Below, in pieces: positions 18,063 to 26,675 of a stretch of DNA of 64,000 nucleotides. The stretch is taken from assembly GCA_002401695.1 (NCBI GenBank), contig NVTV01000005.1:1-64000 (forward strand). Reading direction: 5' to 3'. A model generated the notes under the pieces. It saw only the letters and a list, made by a program, of their open reading frames with translations, did no database searches and was not told where the DNA came from. Positions within the stretch are counted from its first letter, which is position 1; every line of letters starts with the position of its first letter. The translations under genes were made by a program, and so were the position numbers. The DNA comes from Alphaproteobacteria bacterium (lineage in GTDB: Bacteria > Pseudomonadota > Alphaproteobacteria > Micavibrionales > Micavibrionaceae).

Positions 18063-20336
18063 ATGATATCACGTAAAGCGTTATTGCTTGCTACATCGCT
18101 AAACCTATCTATAGCATCGGCTATTCCAGCAATAGCAGAAGATAAAGAGGCCAATGACTTTAGGGCTATAGAGGATATAGTTGTTACAGCGACCAAGAGA
18201 TCAACGAAACTTCAGAATACTGCCTTGAGTATCTCGGCCAAGACCGGCACACAACTGGAAAATATGGGCGCGCAGAATTTTTCTGATTATTACCGCACCG
18301 TTCCTGGGTTAACTGTTGTAGATTCAGGGCCACAACGCAAAAAATATACTATTCGTGGTATCCAGAGCGATGTGATTGCAGGTGGAGCTACGGTTGGTGT
18401 TTATTTGGATGATATTCCAGGAACAGGGGGTATTGACCCTCAACTGTTTGATGTGGATCGTGTTGAAGTCTTGCGTGGTCCACAAGGGACTTTGTTCGGG
18501 GCGAGTGCAATGGCTGGGATCGTCCGTATAATCACAAATAAAGCAGACCCCATGGAACTTGAAGTTAAAGTAAAAGGGCGCTTTTCGAGTACGAGCCATG
18601 GGGGAGAAAATTATGGTATCAATGCCATGGTTAATCTTCCTCTGATTGAGGATAAACTGGCTTTGCGGGTAACGAGTTATTACCGTGAAGACAGTGGCTT
18701 TATCGATCATAAATTTGCGGGGGCAACAATTCCAGGACAACCAGAGATTCCACTCGCTCCCGGACTTTCATTGCCGGCTGTTGATGAGGCTGTTATTGAC
18801 CCTATTGATATCGAGAATGCTAATAGTCGAGAAGTATTTGGGTTGCGTGCTTCCCTAAGGCTTTTAGCGACAGACAATTTTACTGTCACGGCCAATTTTT
18901 TCCATGAGAAATCCGAAGTTCATGGCGCACAAAATGACCAACCCTTAACCGCAGGGGAGTATGTCAATAGCCAGTCAGTGCTATTGCCCTTTGAGCTGGT
19001 AACGGATATTTATAACCTATCTCTGGAATATGATTTTGAATGGGCTAATCTCTATTCGACAACGACCTATTTGAAGGGTCATGTTCAGGCTTCAGCTGAG
19101 GCTATTGATATCTGGGCAAATGTGATACCAGGGTTAACGAATGTATTTTCCCCTCTGGGAACAGAGCTGTTGAATGAAAGTATGACAGAAACCTTCACGC
19201 AGGAAGTTCGGTTAGTATCATCTACGGATGGTCCGTTTCATGTTATCGCAGGTCTTTATTATAACTGGGGCAATGCGAGCCTAAACCAGACGGTTTGGCG
19301 TCAGCAGGATTCGGGTTTAAAAACTTTTGGTGCAAAAGTATCAAATAGCCCAAGGCAGACTGAACGGGCGGCTTTCGGAGAATTGTCCTATGATGTTTCT
19401 GAAGATATCGTGGCGTCTGTAGGTATTCGTACGGCGAAGACAACAGTTGATGTCGGGCCTGTGCTTTATACTTTCACGTCGCCTTTGTTCTTCCTCCCAC
19501 CAGAAGGAACAGAAACCAGTAAGCTACCAACGGCCGAAGAAAATACGTTAACTTGGAAGTTTAATCTTTCCTATCAGGTGACGGATGATGTGTTGTTATA
19601 TGGCTTGGCTTCCGAAGGTTTCCGAGCAGGAGGGTCAAATCAGACGATTCCGGGCGTTGTCATTCCGCTGACTTATGTGTCGGATACCTTATGGAATTAT
19701 GAAATAGGCGCCAAGACCAGTTGGTATGATGAACGGCTGATCGTTAACCTAGTAGGATACTATGTTGATTGGCAGAATATGCAGGTTACTGACTTTATTA
19801 ATGGGTTTGGTTTTCAGGGTAATGCCGGGTCGGCCCATATCAAGGGGCTCGAACTGGAGATGGCTGCACAACCGATAAATGGTTTGATCTTTAATTTATC
19901 AGCCTCTTTATCGGACGCCAAATTGGCTGAGGATCAACCAGTGAACCCTAACCCGATTTTTATTACAGGGAATGAGGGTAAAAAAGACGACCGTCTGCCG
20001 GGGGTTCCTAAGGTGACATTAAGTGCATCTATGCATTATGACTTTGCCTTAACTGATGACCTAGATGGCATTTTCAGAGTTGATTGGTATTATACTGGAA
20101 ACTCCTTTACCCGCTTTAATGATGCAAGCCCCGAAATGTCGGAGCTAAAAAGTTACAGCCTTGTTAATGCACGCTTCTCTGTGAAAAGTGAAATGGATTG
20201 GCAGGTGGACCTGTTTGTTGATAATTTATTTAATAAACGGGCTGATCTAAATATCTTTAATTTTAATGGTGGAACCATTGTGCATACACCTAATCAGCCA
20301 AGAACTATTGGTCTAGAGCTAACGAAACAATTTTAA
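18063..20336 (+). CDS. TonB-dependent outer-membrane receptor
   Basis: 757 residues: signal peptide (about 1-25, ending A-I-A-E), a TonB-box-like segment (I-V-V-T-A-T-K-R), plug domain to about residue 180 (V-D-R-V-E-V-L-R-G-P-Q-G-T-L-F-G) and a beta-barrel ending in L-E-L-T-K-Q-F, with the terminal Phe needed for barrel insertion. No SusD partner is present, so this is the proteobacterial stand-alone type. It heads the block receptor - epimerase - DUF819 - S15 hydrolase and is the likely entry point for the oligomer that this block processes. A GGGAG site precedes the ATG and a strong terminator follows, so the receptor can be transcribed apart from the genes downstream. Confidence 0.93.
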   Translation: MISRKALLLATSLNLSIASAIPAIAEDKEANDFRAIEDIVVTATKRSTKLQNTALSISAKTGTQLENMGAQNFSDYYRTVPGLTVVDSGPQRKKYTIRGIQSDVIAGGATVGVYLDDIPGTGGIDPQLFDVDRVEVLRGPQGTLFGASAMAGIVRIITNKADPMELEVKVKGRFSSTSHGGENYGINAMVNLPLIEDKLALRVTSYYREDSGFIDHKFAGATIPGQPEIPLAPGLSLPAVDEAVIDPIDIENANSREVFGLRASLRLLATDNFTVTANFFHEKSEVHGAQNDQPLTAGEYVNSQSVLLPFELVTDIYNLSLEYDFEWANLYSTTTYLKGHVQASAEAIDIWANVIPGLTNVFSPLGTELLNESMTETFTQEVRLVSSTDGPFHVIAGLYYNWGNASLNQTVWRQQDSGLKTFGAKVSNSPRQTERAAFGELSYDVSEDIVASVGIRTAKTTVDVGPVLYTFTSPLFFLPPEGTETSKLPTAEENTLTWKFNLSYQVTDDVLLYGLASEGFRAGGSNQTIPGVVIPLTYVSDTLWNYEIGAKTSWYDERLIVNLVGYYVDWQNMQVTDFINGFGFQGNAGSAHIKGLELEMAAQPINGLIFNLSASLSDAKLAEDQPVNPNPIFITGNEGKKDDRLPGVPKVTLSASMHYDFALTDDLDGIFRVDWYYTGNSFTRFNDASPEMSELKSYSLVNARFSVKSEMDWQVDLFVDNLFNKRADLNIFNFNGGTIVHTPNQPRTIGLELTKQF

Positions 20337-20347
20337 GTTCAGCTTGG

Positions 20348-20386
20348 AGGGGGGGGCGAAGTTATCTTTCGCCCCCCCCCTTTTTC
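20348..20386 (+). terminator. Intrinsic terminator after TonB receptor
   Basis: GGGGGGGGCGAA (20349-20360), a short loop, then TTCG and a long C run, followed by TTTTT. The stem contains an unusually long G/C homopolymer. Confidence 0.88.
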
Positions 20387-20591
20387 TTAGAGATTTCAAA
20401 ATCTAAGAAAGTGTGGTGATCCGCAAACTAAAAAACATTTTTTACTAAAACCCTGGAAAGTGCTGTTCGTTAGTCAGCGCAAATCTCAAATCTATCAAAT
20501 ATTACCAGTAGTGGATTTGCTGCGTCTGCTTTGGTTCTATTTCAATTGGTGTCCGTTTGGTGAGGTCGAATTTAAAAGAGAAATACAAGTT

Positions 20592-21569
20592 ATGAATTTT
20601 GAGTATAAAATTGAAAACTGGGTAATTGACCCGCCTTTGGTCATATCGCGTGAAGTAATGACGGCTGCTGAGGTTTTGGTTGTCGAGGTTTCTATGAATG
20701 GCTTTAAAGGCCGCGGAGAATCCTGTCCAACGGCTCATTACGGCGAAACTATGGACGATGTAATAGCACAGTTGGAACAGGTTAGGCGCCTCATAATGAA
20801 TGATCTGTCGCGGGAGAAACTGCTTGATATTATGGAAGCAGGAGCGGCCCGCAACGCTCTAGATTGTGCTTTATGGCATTTGGAAGCACAAATTCTCGGC
20901 AAGTCAGTCTGGGAGATGGCAAATGTAGAACAAAAGGCCAAATTGATCACCTCATTTACCATAGGTATGGGGTCCCCTGATGAAATGCAGGCAAAGGCGA
21001 AAAAAAATAATGGGTATCAGATATATAAGCTCAAACTTGGGGGGAACGAAGATGTTGCCCGAGTTCGTGCAGTTCGCAATGTCGTTGGCGATGCCCGTAT
21101 ATTTGTTGATATTAACGAAGGGTGGAATATGGATCAGCTGATCACATATGCCCCCCAACTGGCTGATTTAGGCGTTGAGATGATTGAGCAACCATTACCA
21201 GCTCATCAGGATGATGCCCTTATTGGGTACCTTGGCCCCTTACCCCTGGCGGCGGATGAAAGTTGCCATACACGTAAATCTCTTGCGCATATCCAAGGGC
21301 GTTATCAAGTCATTAATATTAAACTGGATAAAACAGGAGGCCTTACAGAAGGCCTGCATTTGGCACGAGAGGCTCGAGCCATGGGGCTTGAATTGATGGT
21401 CGGTTGTATGGGGGGGACGTCACTTGCGATGGCTCCAGCCTATGTGATTGGAACGCTATGTAAAGTGGTTGACCTCGACGCGCCTTTAATATTGAAAGAA
21501 GACCGAAACCCGGGGTTAAGATATTACGGATCAGAAATATATTGTTTTGACTCAACTGTTTGGGCTTAA
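20592..21569 (+). CDS. Dipeptide epimerase-like enolase-superfamily enzyme
   Basis: 325 residues from the ATG at 20592 (M-N-F-E-Y-K-I-E), the length of L-Ala-D/L-Glu epimerases such as YcjG. The longer open frame back to 20460 adds an unconserved stretch. Active-site elements are present in order: Y-K-L-K-L-G-G, D in F-V-D-I-N-E-G-W, E in I-E-Q-P-L, D in A-A-D-E-S, N-I-K-L-D-K-T-G-G and the D-x-D V-D-L-D-A-P. It should act as a two-base (Lys/Lys) epimerase or racemase on a dipeptide or N-acyl amino acid. Twelve bases separate it from the DUF819 gene. It is only distantly similar to the enzyme at 4902-6017, so the two need not share a substrate. Confidence 0.85.
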   Translation: MNFEYKIENWVIDPPLVISREVMTAAEVLVVEVSMNGFKGRGESCPTAHYGETMDDVIAQLEQVRRLIMNDLSREKLLDIMEAGAARNALDCALWHLEAQILGKSVWEMANVEQKAKLITSFTIGMGSPDEMQAKAKKNNGYQIYKLKLGGNEDVARVRAVRNVVGDARIFVDINEGWNMDQLITYAPQLADLGVEMIEQPLPAHQDDALIGYLGPLPLAADESCHTRKSLAHIQGRYQVINIKLDKTGGLTEGLHLAREARAMGLELMVGCMGGTSLAMAPAYVIGTLCKVVDLDAPLILKEDRNPGLRYYGSEIYCFDSTVWA

Positions 21570-21581
21570 GGAAGACGTTTT

Positions 21582-22721
21582 ATGGAAAGTTTTTTGTCTC
21601 CTGACCAGTCATTTGGGATAGCGTCTATTTGTTTTTTTGTTACAGCAGTTGCATTTTGGGTTGAAAAAACGAAATTAGGCCGAAAACTATCAGGCCCGTT
21701 ATGTATTTTGCTCATAATGATGACTTTATCCAATCTGCAAATTATACCACATTCTGCACCTGTCTATGGGTTTTTTTATCAGTATCTGGTTCCGGCAACG
21801 ATCCCTTTATTATTAATGAAAGCAAATCTTCGGGAAATTTTCAGTAAAGCGGGCCGGGTGATGATTGCTTATATGATTGGTGTCGTCGGAACGGTGATTG
21901 GTGGTGTGGTCGCTTATCATCTGGTTGTTTTAGATTATGAGCCGGCCAAAATAATTGGCATTTTTGTTGCGACATACGTTGGGGGAAGTGTGAATTTTGC
22001 TGCTGTGGCTGATGCGGTGCAATTTACGGACCCCAGCAAAACCAGTAGTGCTTTAGCCGCAGATAATATAGTAGGGGCAACTTATCTTCTCTTGCTGACA
22101 CTAGTGTCTTCTTTTAACTGGATCCGTCGCTATTTCCCCTCGCAAATCATGGAAGAATCCCATCGTAGAACAATTGAGGCCCCAGAAGTGAAGGAAACTG
22201 TTGCTTTAAATTTGGAACATAAGGCCTTTGCACTGGCTTTGAGTTTTGGAATTTGTGGGCTAGCTAATTATTTATCTGCAAAAATGGGTGTCCCCGGATA
22301 TTCGATGCTTTTTATTACGGTATTGATTGTGACTATTTCTAACGTCTTCCCTAAAATGCTGTCTAAGTTGACGGGAAACTTTGAGTTGGGAACTTTCTTT
22401 ATGTATTTGTTTTTTGCGGCGGTTGGTGCCGGAACAAATCTCAAGGCATTAATTTATTCGGCGCCGATGTTGGCTTTGGCGGCGGCTACGATTATTCTGG
22501 TCCATATTTTAGTTCTTTTCCCTCTGGCGCGGCTCCTGAAAATTGATTTTGCAGAAGTTATAATTGCCTCAAATGCATGCGTATTAGGCCCCCCCACAGC
22601 GGCCGCATTAGCGGCAAGTCAGGGCTGGCGGTCCTTGGTCACCCCTGGAATTATGTGTGGCGTCTTTGGCTATGTTATTGCTAATTTTATTGGTGTAACA
22701 TTGGCAAATTTTTTAGGGTAA
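21582..22721 (+). CDS. DUF819 (YjcL-type) integral membrane protein
   Basis: 379 residues, about ten predicted membrane helices with a charged central loop around residue 190 (E-E-S-H-R-R-T-I-E-A-P-E). It shares with the 7649-8794 protein the segments Y-L-V-P-x-x-I-P-L-L-L, A-T-Y-V/I-G-G-S-x-N, A-A-D-N-I/V-V/I-G and A-S-N-A-C, which marks the two as paralogues. AAGGAAG precedes the ATG. Located directly between the epimerase and the S15 hydrolase genes, it is a candidate permease for the epimerised compound; no transport activity can be read from sequence. Confidence 0.85.
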   Translation: MESFLSPDQSFGIASICFFVTAVAFWVEKTKLGRKLSGPLCILLIMMTLSNLQIIPHSAPVYGFFYQYLVPATIPLLLMKANLREIFSKAGRVMIAYMIGVVGTVIGGVVAYHLVVLDYEPAKIIGIFVATYVGGSVNFAAVADAVQFTDPSKTSSALAADNIVGATYLLLLTLVSSFNWIRRYFPSQIMEESHRRTIEAPEVKETVALNLEHKAFALALSFGICGLANYLSAKMGVPGYSMLFITVLIVTISNVFPKMLSKLTGNFELGTFFMYLFFAAVGAGTNLKALIYSAPMLALAAATIILVHILVLFPLARLLKIDFAEVIIASNACVLGPPTAAALAASQGWRSLVTPGIMCGVFGYVIANFIGVTLANFLG

Positions 22722-22748
22722 CTACATCTTCTTATAAGTTTAATACTA

Positions 22749-24641
22749 TTGAAAAGGAATAATATCGTGCAGGCTAGTAACGTTTTTCTAGTGTTAGTTT
22801 TATGCGTAAATTTTGTAAGTTATTTTACCTTTAGGGTTGAGGCTGATGAGCCAAAAAGTCCTGCGCCTAAGTTTGAAGATCATCATAATCTTGAAGTATA
22901 TTCTATTCCAATGCGCGATGGTGTTAAGCTTAATACGCTTGTTTTTCGCCCAAAAAATCAAAAAAAAGCCCTGCCGATTATTTTTCTCAGAACGCCTTAT
23001 GATATATCACGTTATCGTAAGGAGGGGCCTTATGAGGCTTTTCAAGGTTTAGCTCAAGAGGGATATATTTTTGTTTTTCAGGATATGAGAGGAACTTTTG
23101 CCTCAGAGGGAGTATTTCGACTTTTTGTACCAGATGTATCTGCGAAATCCCAGACCAGTGAAACATCAGATGCTTATGACAGCATTGAATGGCTGACCAA
23201 GAATATCCCTCACAACAATGGCAGAGTTGGCATGATGGGGGTTTCCTATGGCGGCTGGGCAACCATTATGGCATTGCTTGACCCGCACCCTGCTTTAAGG
23301 GCCGCATCGCCACAGGCAGCGCCATCCAATGTGATCCTTCATGATGATTTTGGGCATAATGGCGCCTTGCGGCTGTCATCCTTATTTGGTTTTAGCTATG
23401 GGGTGGAATCAACATCGGGATTAAATTTTTTTGAATATGATCAAGATGATCTTTACACGTGGTTTTTACAGCTCGGTCCCCTTAAAAATGTCAATGAAAA
23501 ATATTTCCATAATAAAATTCCCACATGGAATTTTGCGATGGAGCATCCTGATTATGATCAGGCATGGAAGTCGCTTGAGGTAACTCAATTGATTAAGAGA
23601 AGGACTTCAAAAAGACAGGTTCCCATCTTACATGTTGCGGGCTGGTGGGACGCGGAAGATTTTACAGGGGCGCTGGAAAACTATAGGGCGTTTGAAGAGA
23701 ATGATAGCCTGAATAATAACCATCTGGTGGTAGGGCCGTGGTGGCATGGTGCTTGGAGCCATTTGCAGCAGAAGAAATTTGGTCCAATGGATTTTGGGGA
23801 TGATACATCTCAATATTTCCAGATCCATATGCTGGGCAAATTCTTTGCGCACCATTTAAAAGATAGGCCGATGGCCTATACGGCGGATGTGCTGGTCTAT
23901 AAATCAAGTGCAAATAAGTGGCATGAACTAGGACATTGGCCTCCAAAGCAGAATGTTATCTTCCAGAAATTTTATATGTCACAGGAGAGGGGGCTGTCCA
24001 CAAGCCCTCCACAAGACCAAGGTATAAGGAGTTTCTATTCTGATCCGGAAAACCCCGTCCCTTATAGCAAACGACCAATTTCAAGTTTCTGGACAAATTT
24101 TGAAGATGGAAAAGCTTGGAAAGTGGAGGATCAACGTTTTCTTGCAGGTCGACCGGATGTTCTTTCTTGGCAGACCGAAGCTTTAGATACACCGCAAACA
24201 GTGGCAGGGGCCGTTAAAATTGACCTTTATGCATCCACGTCGGGGACAGATGCGGACTGGGTTGTAAAGATAATAGATGTTTATCCCGATGACGATAGCG
24301 TTTCGCAGGATTTAAAGGGATATCAGATGTTGCTTAGTCATGATATTATTCGTGCTAAATATCGCTTGTCAGTTGAACAGCCCAGTCCCTTAAAACCCGG
24401 AGAAGTTTATCATTATGAGATTAAACTTCCGGAACGTTTCCATGTGTTTGGTAAGGGGCATAAGATTATGATACAAATACAGAGTAGTCTTTTTCCGTTA
24501 TTTGATAGAAATATTCAGCATTTTATCAGCGCGCCTACTGCGGAGGCTGAAGATTATAAAAAAGCATTGCACTCGATTTATTTGTCACCGACATACCCAA
24601 CTTCTGTCAGTTTACCGCTCCTTAACCCTAAAGTGGATTAA
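22749..24641 (+). CDS. CocE/NonD (S15) family exported hydrolase
   Basis: 630 residues. An N-terminal hydrophobic signal segment, then an alpha/beta-hydrolase domain of the X-Pro dipeptidyl-peptidase S15/CocE type with nucleophile G-V-S166-Y-G-G-W, preceded by F-Q-D-M-R-G-T-F-A-S-E-G, and the later H-x-G-x-W-x-x-x region (P-W-W-H-G-A-W-S-H). The last 200 residues are the jelly-roll C-terminal domain. Members hydrolyse esters, acylated beta-lactams or X-Pro peptides. The start is uncertain: TTG at 22749 gives a K-R-rich signal n-region but no ribosome site, while GTG at 22767 has AAAAGGA at good spacing. It completes the receptor - epimerase - DUF819 - hydrolase block. Confidence 0.88.
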   Translation: MKRNNIVQASNVFLVLVLCVNFVSYFTFRVEADEPKSPAPKFEDHHNLEVYSIPMRDGVKLNTLVFRPKNQKKALPIIFLRTPYDISRYRKEGPYEAFQGLAQEGYIFVFQDMRGTFASEGVFRLFVPDVSAKSQTSETSDAYDSIEWLTKNIPHNNGRVGMMGVSYGGWATIMALLDPHPALRAASPQAAPSNVILHDDFGHNGALRLSSLFGFSYGVESTSGLNFFEYDQDDLYTWFLQLGPLKNVNEKYFHNKIPTWNFAMEHPDYDQAWKSLEVTQLIKRRTSKRQVPILHVAGWWDAEDFTGALENYRAFEENDSLNNNHLVVGPWWHGAWSHLQQKKFGPMDFGDDTSQYFQIHMLGKFFAHHLKDRPMAYTADVLVYKSSANKWHELGHWPPKQNVIFQKFYMSQERGLSTSPPQDQGIRSFYSDPENPVPYSKRPISSFWTNFEDGKAWKVEDQRFLAGRPDVLSWQTEALDTPQTVAGAVKIDLYASTSGTDADWVVKIIDVYPDDDSVSQDLKGYQMLLSHDIIRAKYRLSVEQPSPLKPGEVYHYEIKLPERFHVFGKGHKIMIQIQSSLFPLFDRNIQHFISAPTAEAEDYKKALHSIYLSPTYPTSVSLPLLNPKVD

Positions 24642-24662
24642 GGATAAAGTCTCTAATAAACG

Positions 24663-25322
24663 TTATTTCTTATTAGGGTCTTTGCGCCAGACAAACCATG
24701 AATATATGCTGATATATATAACGCTGGAAATGAGACCCGTTGCCAGAATGTAGCCGGTCTGTTTTGGCATAAGAATAAAGCTTGAAATTATGGTGATCAG
24801 TCCAACGATAAAAAATAATACTCCCCCGACCCGGTGTGTTTTATTCCAGGATTCTTCACTGGATAAAGACCAGGGTGTTCTAAAACCAATCAAATAGTTA
24901 CTGCGGGTTTTGCCCATATAGTTTCCGACAACGATTAGCATACCTCCCATAAGAATGAGCACTATTTGTGGTGTATTGATATCATACCCTGTTAAGGAAA
25001 GTAGTTGGGTCAGGTGGAGAATAGTTATCGTAACGACACTAACGGTGATGACTGCCGTTAAGGCTTTTCGTGATTTCTTTAGGTTGTCTGAGCGAGGCTC
25101 TAAATGAGCGAGAATTGAAAGAACCAGAACAAAGAAGATTGCTAAAAAGGGAGGAAAAAACAACCCCACTCTTTTGGAAACATAACGATCCGCTTCTCCC
25201 GAAACATCCCAGTGAATGGCGATTATCGCTTCGTTTGAAATCAAATTATATGACCAAAAACTGGCCCCAAACATTATCAGGACTAACAAGCTGCATACCC
25301 AAGCGGTTCTTTTAATAGTCAC
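24663..25322 (-). CDS. SdpI-like membrane protein (DUF1648)
   Basis: 219 residues with six hydrophobic segments. The N-terminal I-H-W-D-V-S-G-E-A-D-R-Y-V-S-K block between the first two helices is the DUF1648 signature, and the C-terminal half with F-R-T-P-W-S-L-S-S-E-E-S-W-N-K-T-H is the SdpI family core. In Bacillus, SdpI is the immunity and signal-sensing partner of the repressor SdpR. No SdpC-like toxin is visible in this window, so a generic envelope-stress or sensing role is possible. Its ATG overlaps the stop of the upstream ArsR-type gene, so the pair is translationally coupled. Confidence 0.85.
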   Translation of the reverse strand: MTIKRTAWVCSLLVLIMFGASFWSYNLISNEAIIAIHWDVSGEADRYVSKRVGLFFPPFLAIFFVLVLSILAHLEPRSDNLKKSRKALTAVITVSVVTITILHLTQLLSLTGYDINTPQIVLILMGGMLIVVGNYMGKTRSNYLIGFRTPWSLSSEESWNKTHRVGGVLFFIVGLITIISSFILMPKQTGYILATGLISSVIYISIYSWFVWRKDPNKK

Positions 25323-25597
25323 TTGTCATCTCCCAGGGACTTTATGTCAAACTGATCTATGAGAGCTGCAATGGCACTTTCCAAAACAGATAATTTTAGA
25401 CTATAAAATATAGTCGTTCCCGAGCGTTCTGTTTCAACAAGATCAGCGGCCTTTAGAACAAGAAAATGTCCAGTTAGGGTCGATTTCGACAGCTGAAAAT
25501 TATCAGAAATATCACCAGCTGACATTATTTTTTCCCGTAAAAGTTTTAATATCTTTCGCCTTACGGGATGCGAAAGCGCTTCGTAGACAGTTTTCAT
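25319..25597 (-). CDS. ArsR-family autorepressor (SdpR-like)
   Basis: 92 residues, a single winged-helix domain: A-L-S-H-P-V-R-R-K-I-L-K-L-L, the recognition helix L-S-K-S-T-L-T-G-H-F-L-V-L-K and a wing with R-S-G-T-T-I-F-Y-S-L. There are no Cys or His clusters typical of metal sensors, which favours the SdpR-type subgroup. Together with the overlapping SdpI-like gene it reproduces the sdpRI arrangement. A promoter and a candidate operator lie immediately upstream, suggesting autoregulation. Confidence 0.87.
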   Translation of the reverse strand: MKTVYEALSHPVRRKILKLLREKIMSAGDISDNFQLSKSTLTGHFLVLKAADLVETERSGTTIFYSLKLSVLESAIAALIDQFDIKSLGDDK

Positions 25598-25611
25598 ATT
25601 TCTTATTTCGT

Positions 25612-25654
25612 TGATTAGCTAAATTAGTATTAGCATGCAAATAAAATAAGTCAA
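25612..25654 (-). promoter_or_regulatory. Promoter and candidate operator of the sdpRI-like pair
   Basis: On the minus strand TTGACT (25649-25654), 17 bases, AATACT (25626-25631), then ATTTAGCTAAT (25614-25624). The geometry and the 11-base word match the promoter at 16656-16690, which suggests a shared repressor site. Confidence 0.5.
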
Positions 25655-25745
25655 GGTCTCTGATATTTATCATAATTATTCCTAGAGTGATAATACGAGG
25701 GATAAAAAATCACATTGATGGGGCTGCTACTTTTATGCCAAGTAT

Positions 25746-26675
25746 TTAAAAATTCTCCTTATTAAATTTTGCGGCTCGTTTAAGGAGGTTTCGTGCCCGT
25801 TCAATAATGGGAGCATCAATCATTCTACCATTATAACTGATTACTCCTTTACCCTCTTTATTGCTCCGAACGAAAGTATCTATAATTTGTTCGGCGTGTA
25901 TGATTTGTTTTTTATTTGGAGTAAATGAACGGTTTGCGACGGCGATTTGATCGGGGTGGATACATAAGGTACCTTGTAGGCCAAGCGCATGGGCATTATC
26001 GGCATAGGATTTGAATAATTCCAAATTTTTATATTCTGAAATCGTCCCAATAAGCCCAAGCGGTATACGGTGATATCTTGAGGCCGAAATAATTAGAGGT
26101 TCTTTCAAGGCCTCTATTATTCTAGATTGTGGGTCACACTCAAGCTCTGCCGATAAATCTTCGTCCCCACAGGCAAGAGCAATAACCCTTTCATGTGATG
26201 CGATTTCATCAATATTCATTACGCCGGTGGGTGTTTCTATTAAGGGGATCAGTTTTGTTACCTTGCCCATTTTATTTTTGGCTTCAGCCAAAGAGAGCTC
26301 TTCCGTTAAAAGGGTAAGATGTTCTTTACTTTGTGCCTTAGATATCATAATAGCATCGACGTTATTGCGGACTGCACAGCTGATGTCTAGCACGGCCAAA
26401 TGCAATGGACGATTGATACGAACAATAACGTAATGGCCATTCTCTTTTAACATGTTGGCAGCGGTTATGACCTGTTGGCGGGCCTCTGCCTTTGCTTCAG
26501 GAAGGATTGAATCTTCCAAGTCCAGTATTATGGCATCGGCAGCGGACATTGCTGCCTTTTTGATAAAGGCAGGATTATTCGTAGGCACAAATAAAAGAGA
26601 TCTCATAGGTGGGGTCTGTATATGAGTTTCGACGTTTTTAGTCTGCAAATGTTGAGAGAGATATCGGTTATCCAT
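25746..26675 (-). CDS. HpcH/HpaI aldolase / CitE-like CoA-ester lyase
   Basis: 309 residues, TIM-barrel fold of the citrate-lyase beta/malyl-CoA lyase family. Visible motifs: L-F-V-P near the start, D-L-E-D-S-I-L-P for CoA/acid binding, P-L-I-E-T-P-T-G with a metal-binding Glu, A-C-G-D-E-D-L with the metal Asp, and C-I-H-P-D-Q. Family members cleave malyl-CoA or citramalyl-CoA to acetyl-CoA plus glyoxylate or pyruvate, or hydrolyse malyl-CoA. The start at 26675 has a perfect AGGAGG site and overlaps the end of the GMC gene by 8 bases, which favours it over the internal Met-Arg-Ser. As last gene of the methylaspartate-lyase operon it is the natural candidate for citramalyl-CoA cleavage (inference). 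Confidence 0.87.
   Translation of the reverse strand: MDNRYLSQHLQTKNVETHIQTPPMRSLLFVPTNNPAFIKKAAMSAADAIILDLEDSILPEAKAEARQQVITAANMLKENGHYVIVRINRPLHLAVLDISCAVRNNVDAIMISKAQSKEHLTLLTEELSLAEAKNKMGKVTKLIPLIETPTGVMNIDEIASHERVIALACGDEDLSAELECDPQSRIIEALKEPLIISASRYHRIPLGLIGTISEYKNLELFKSYADNAHALGLQGTLCIHPDQIAVANRSFTPNKKQIIHAEQIIDTFVRSNKEGKGVISYNGRMIDAPIIERARNLLKRAAKFNKENF

Noticed and set aside
20460-20591. Extended N-terminus for the second epimerase
   Set aside because: The extra 44 residues are not conserved in the family, while ATG 20592 gives the standard length and family N-terminus.
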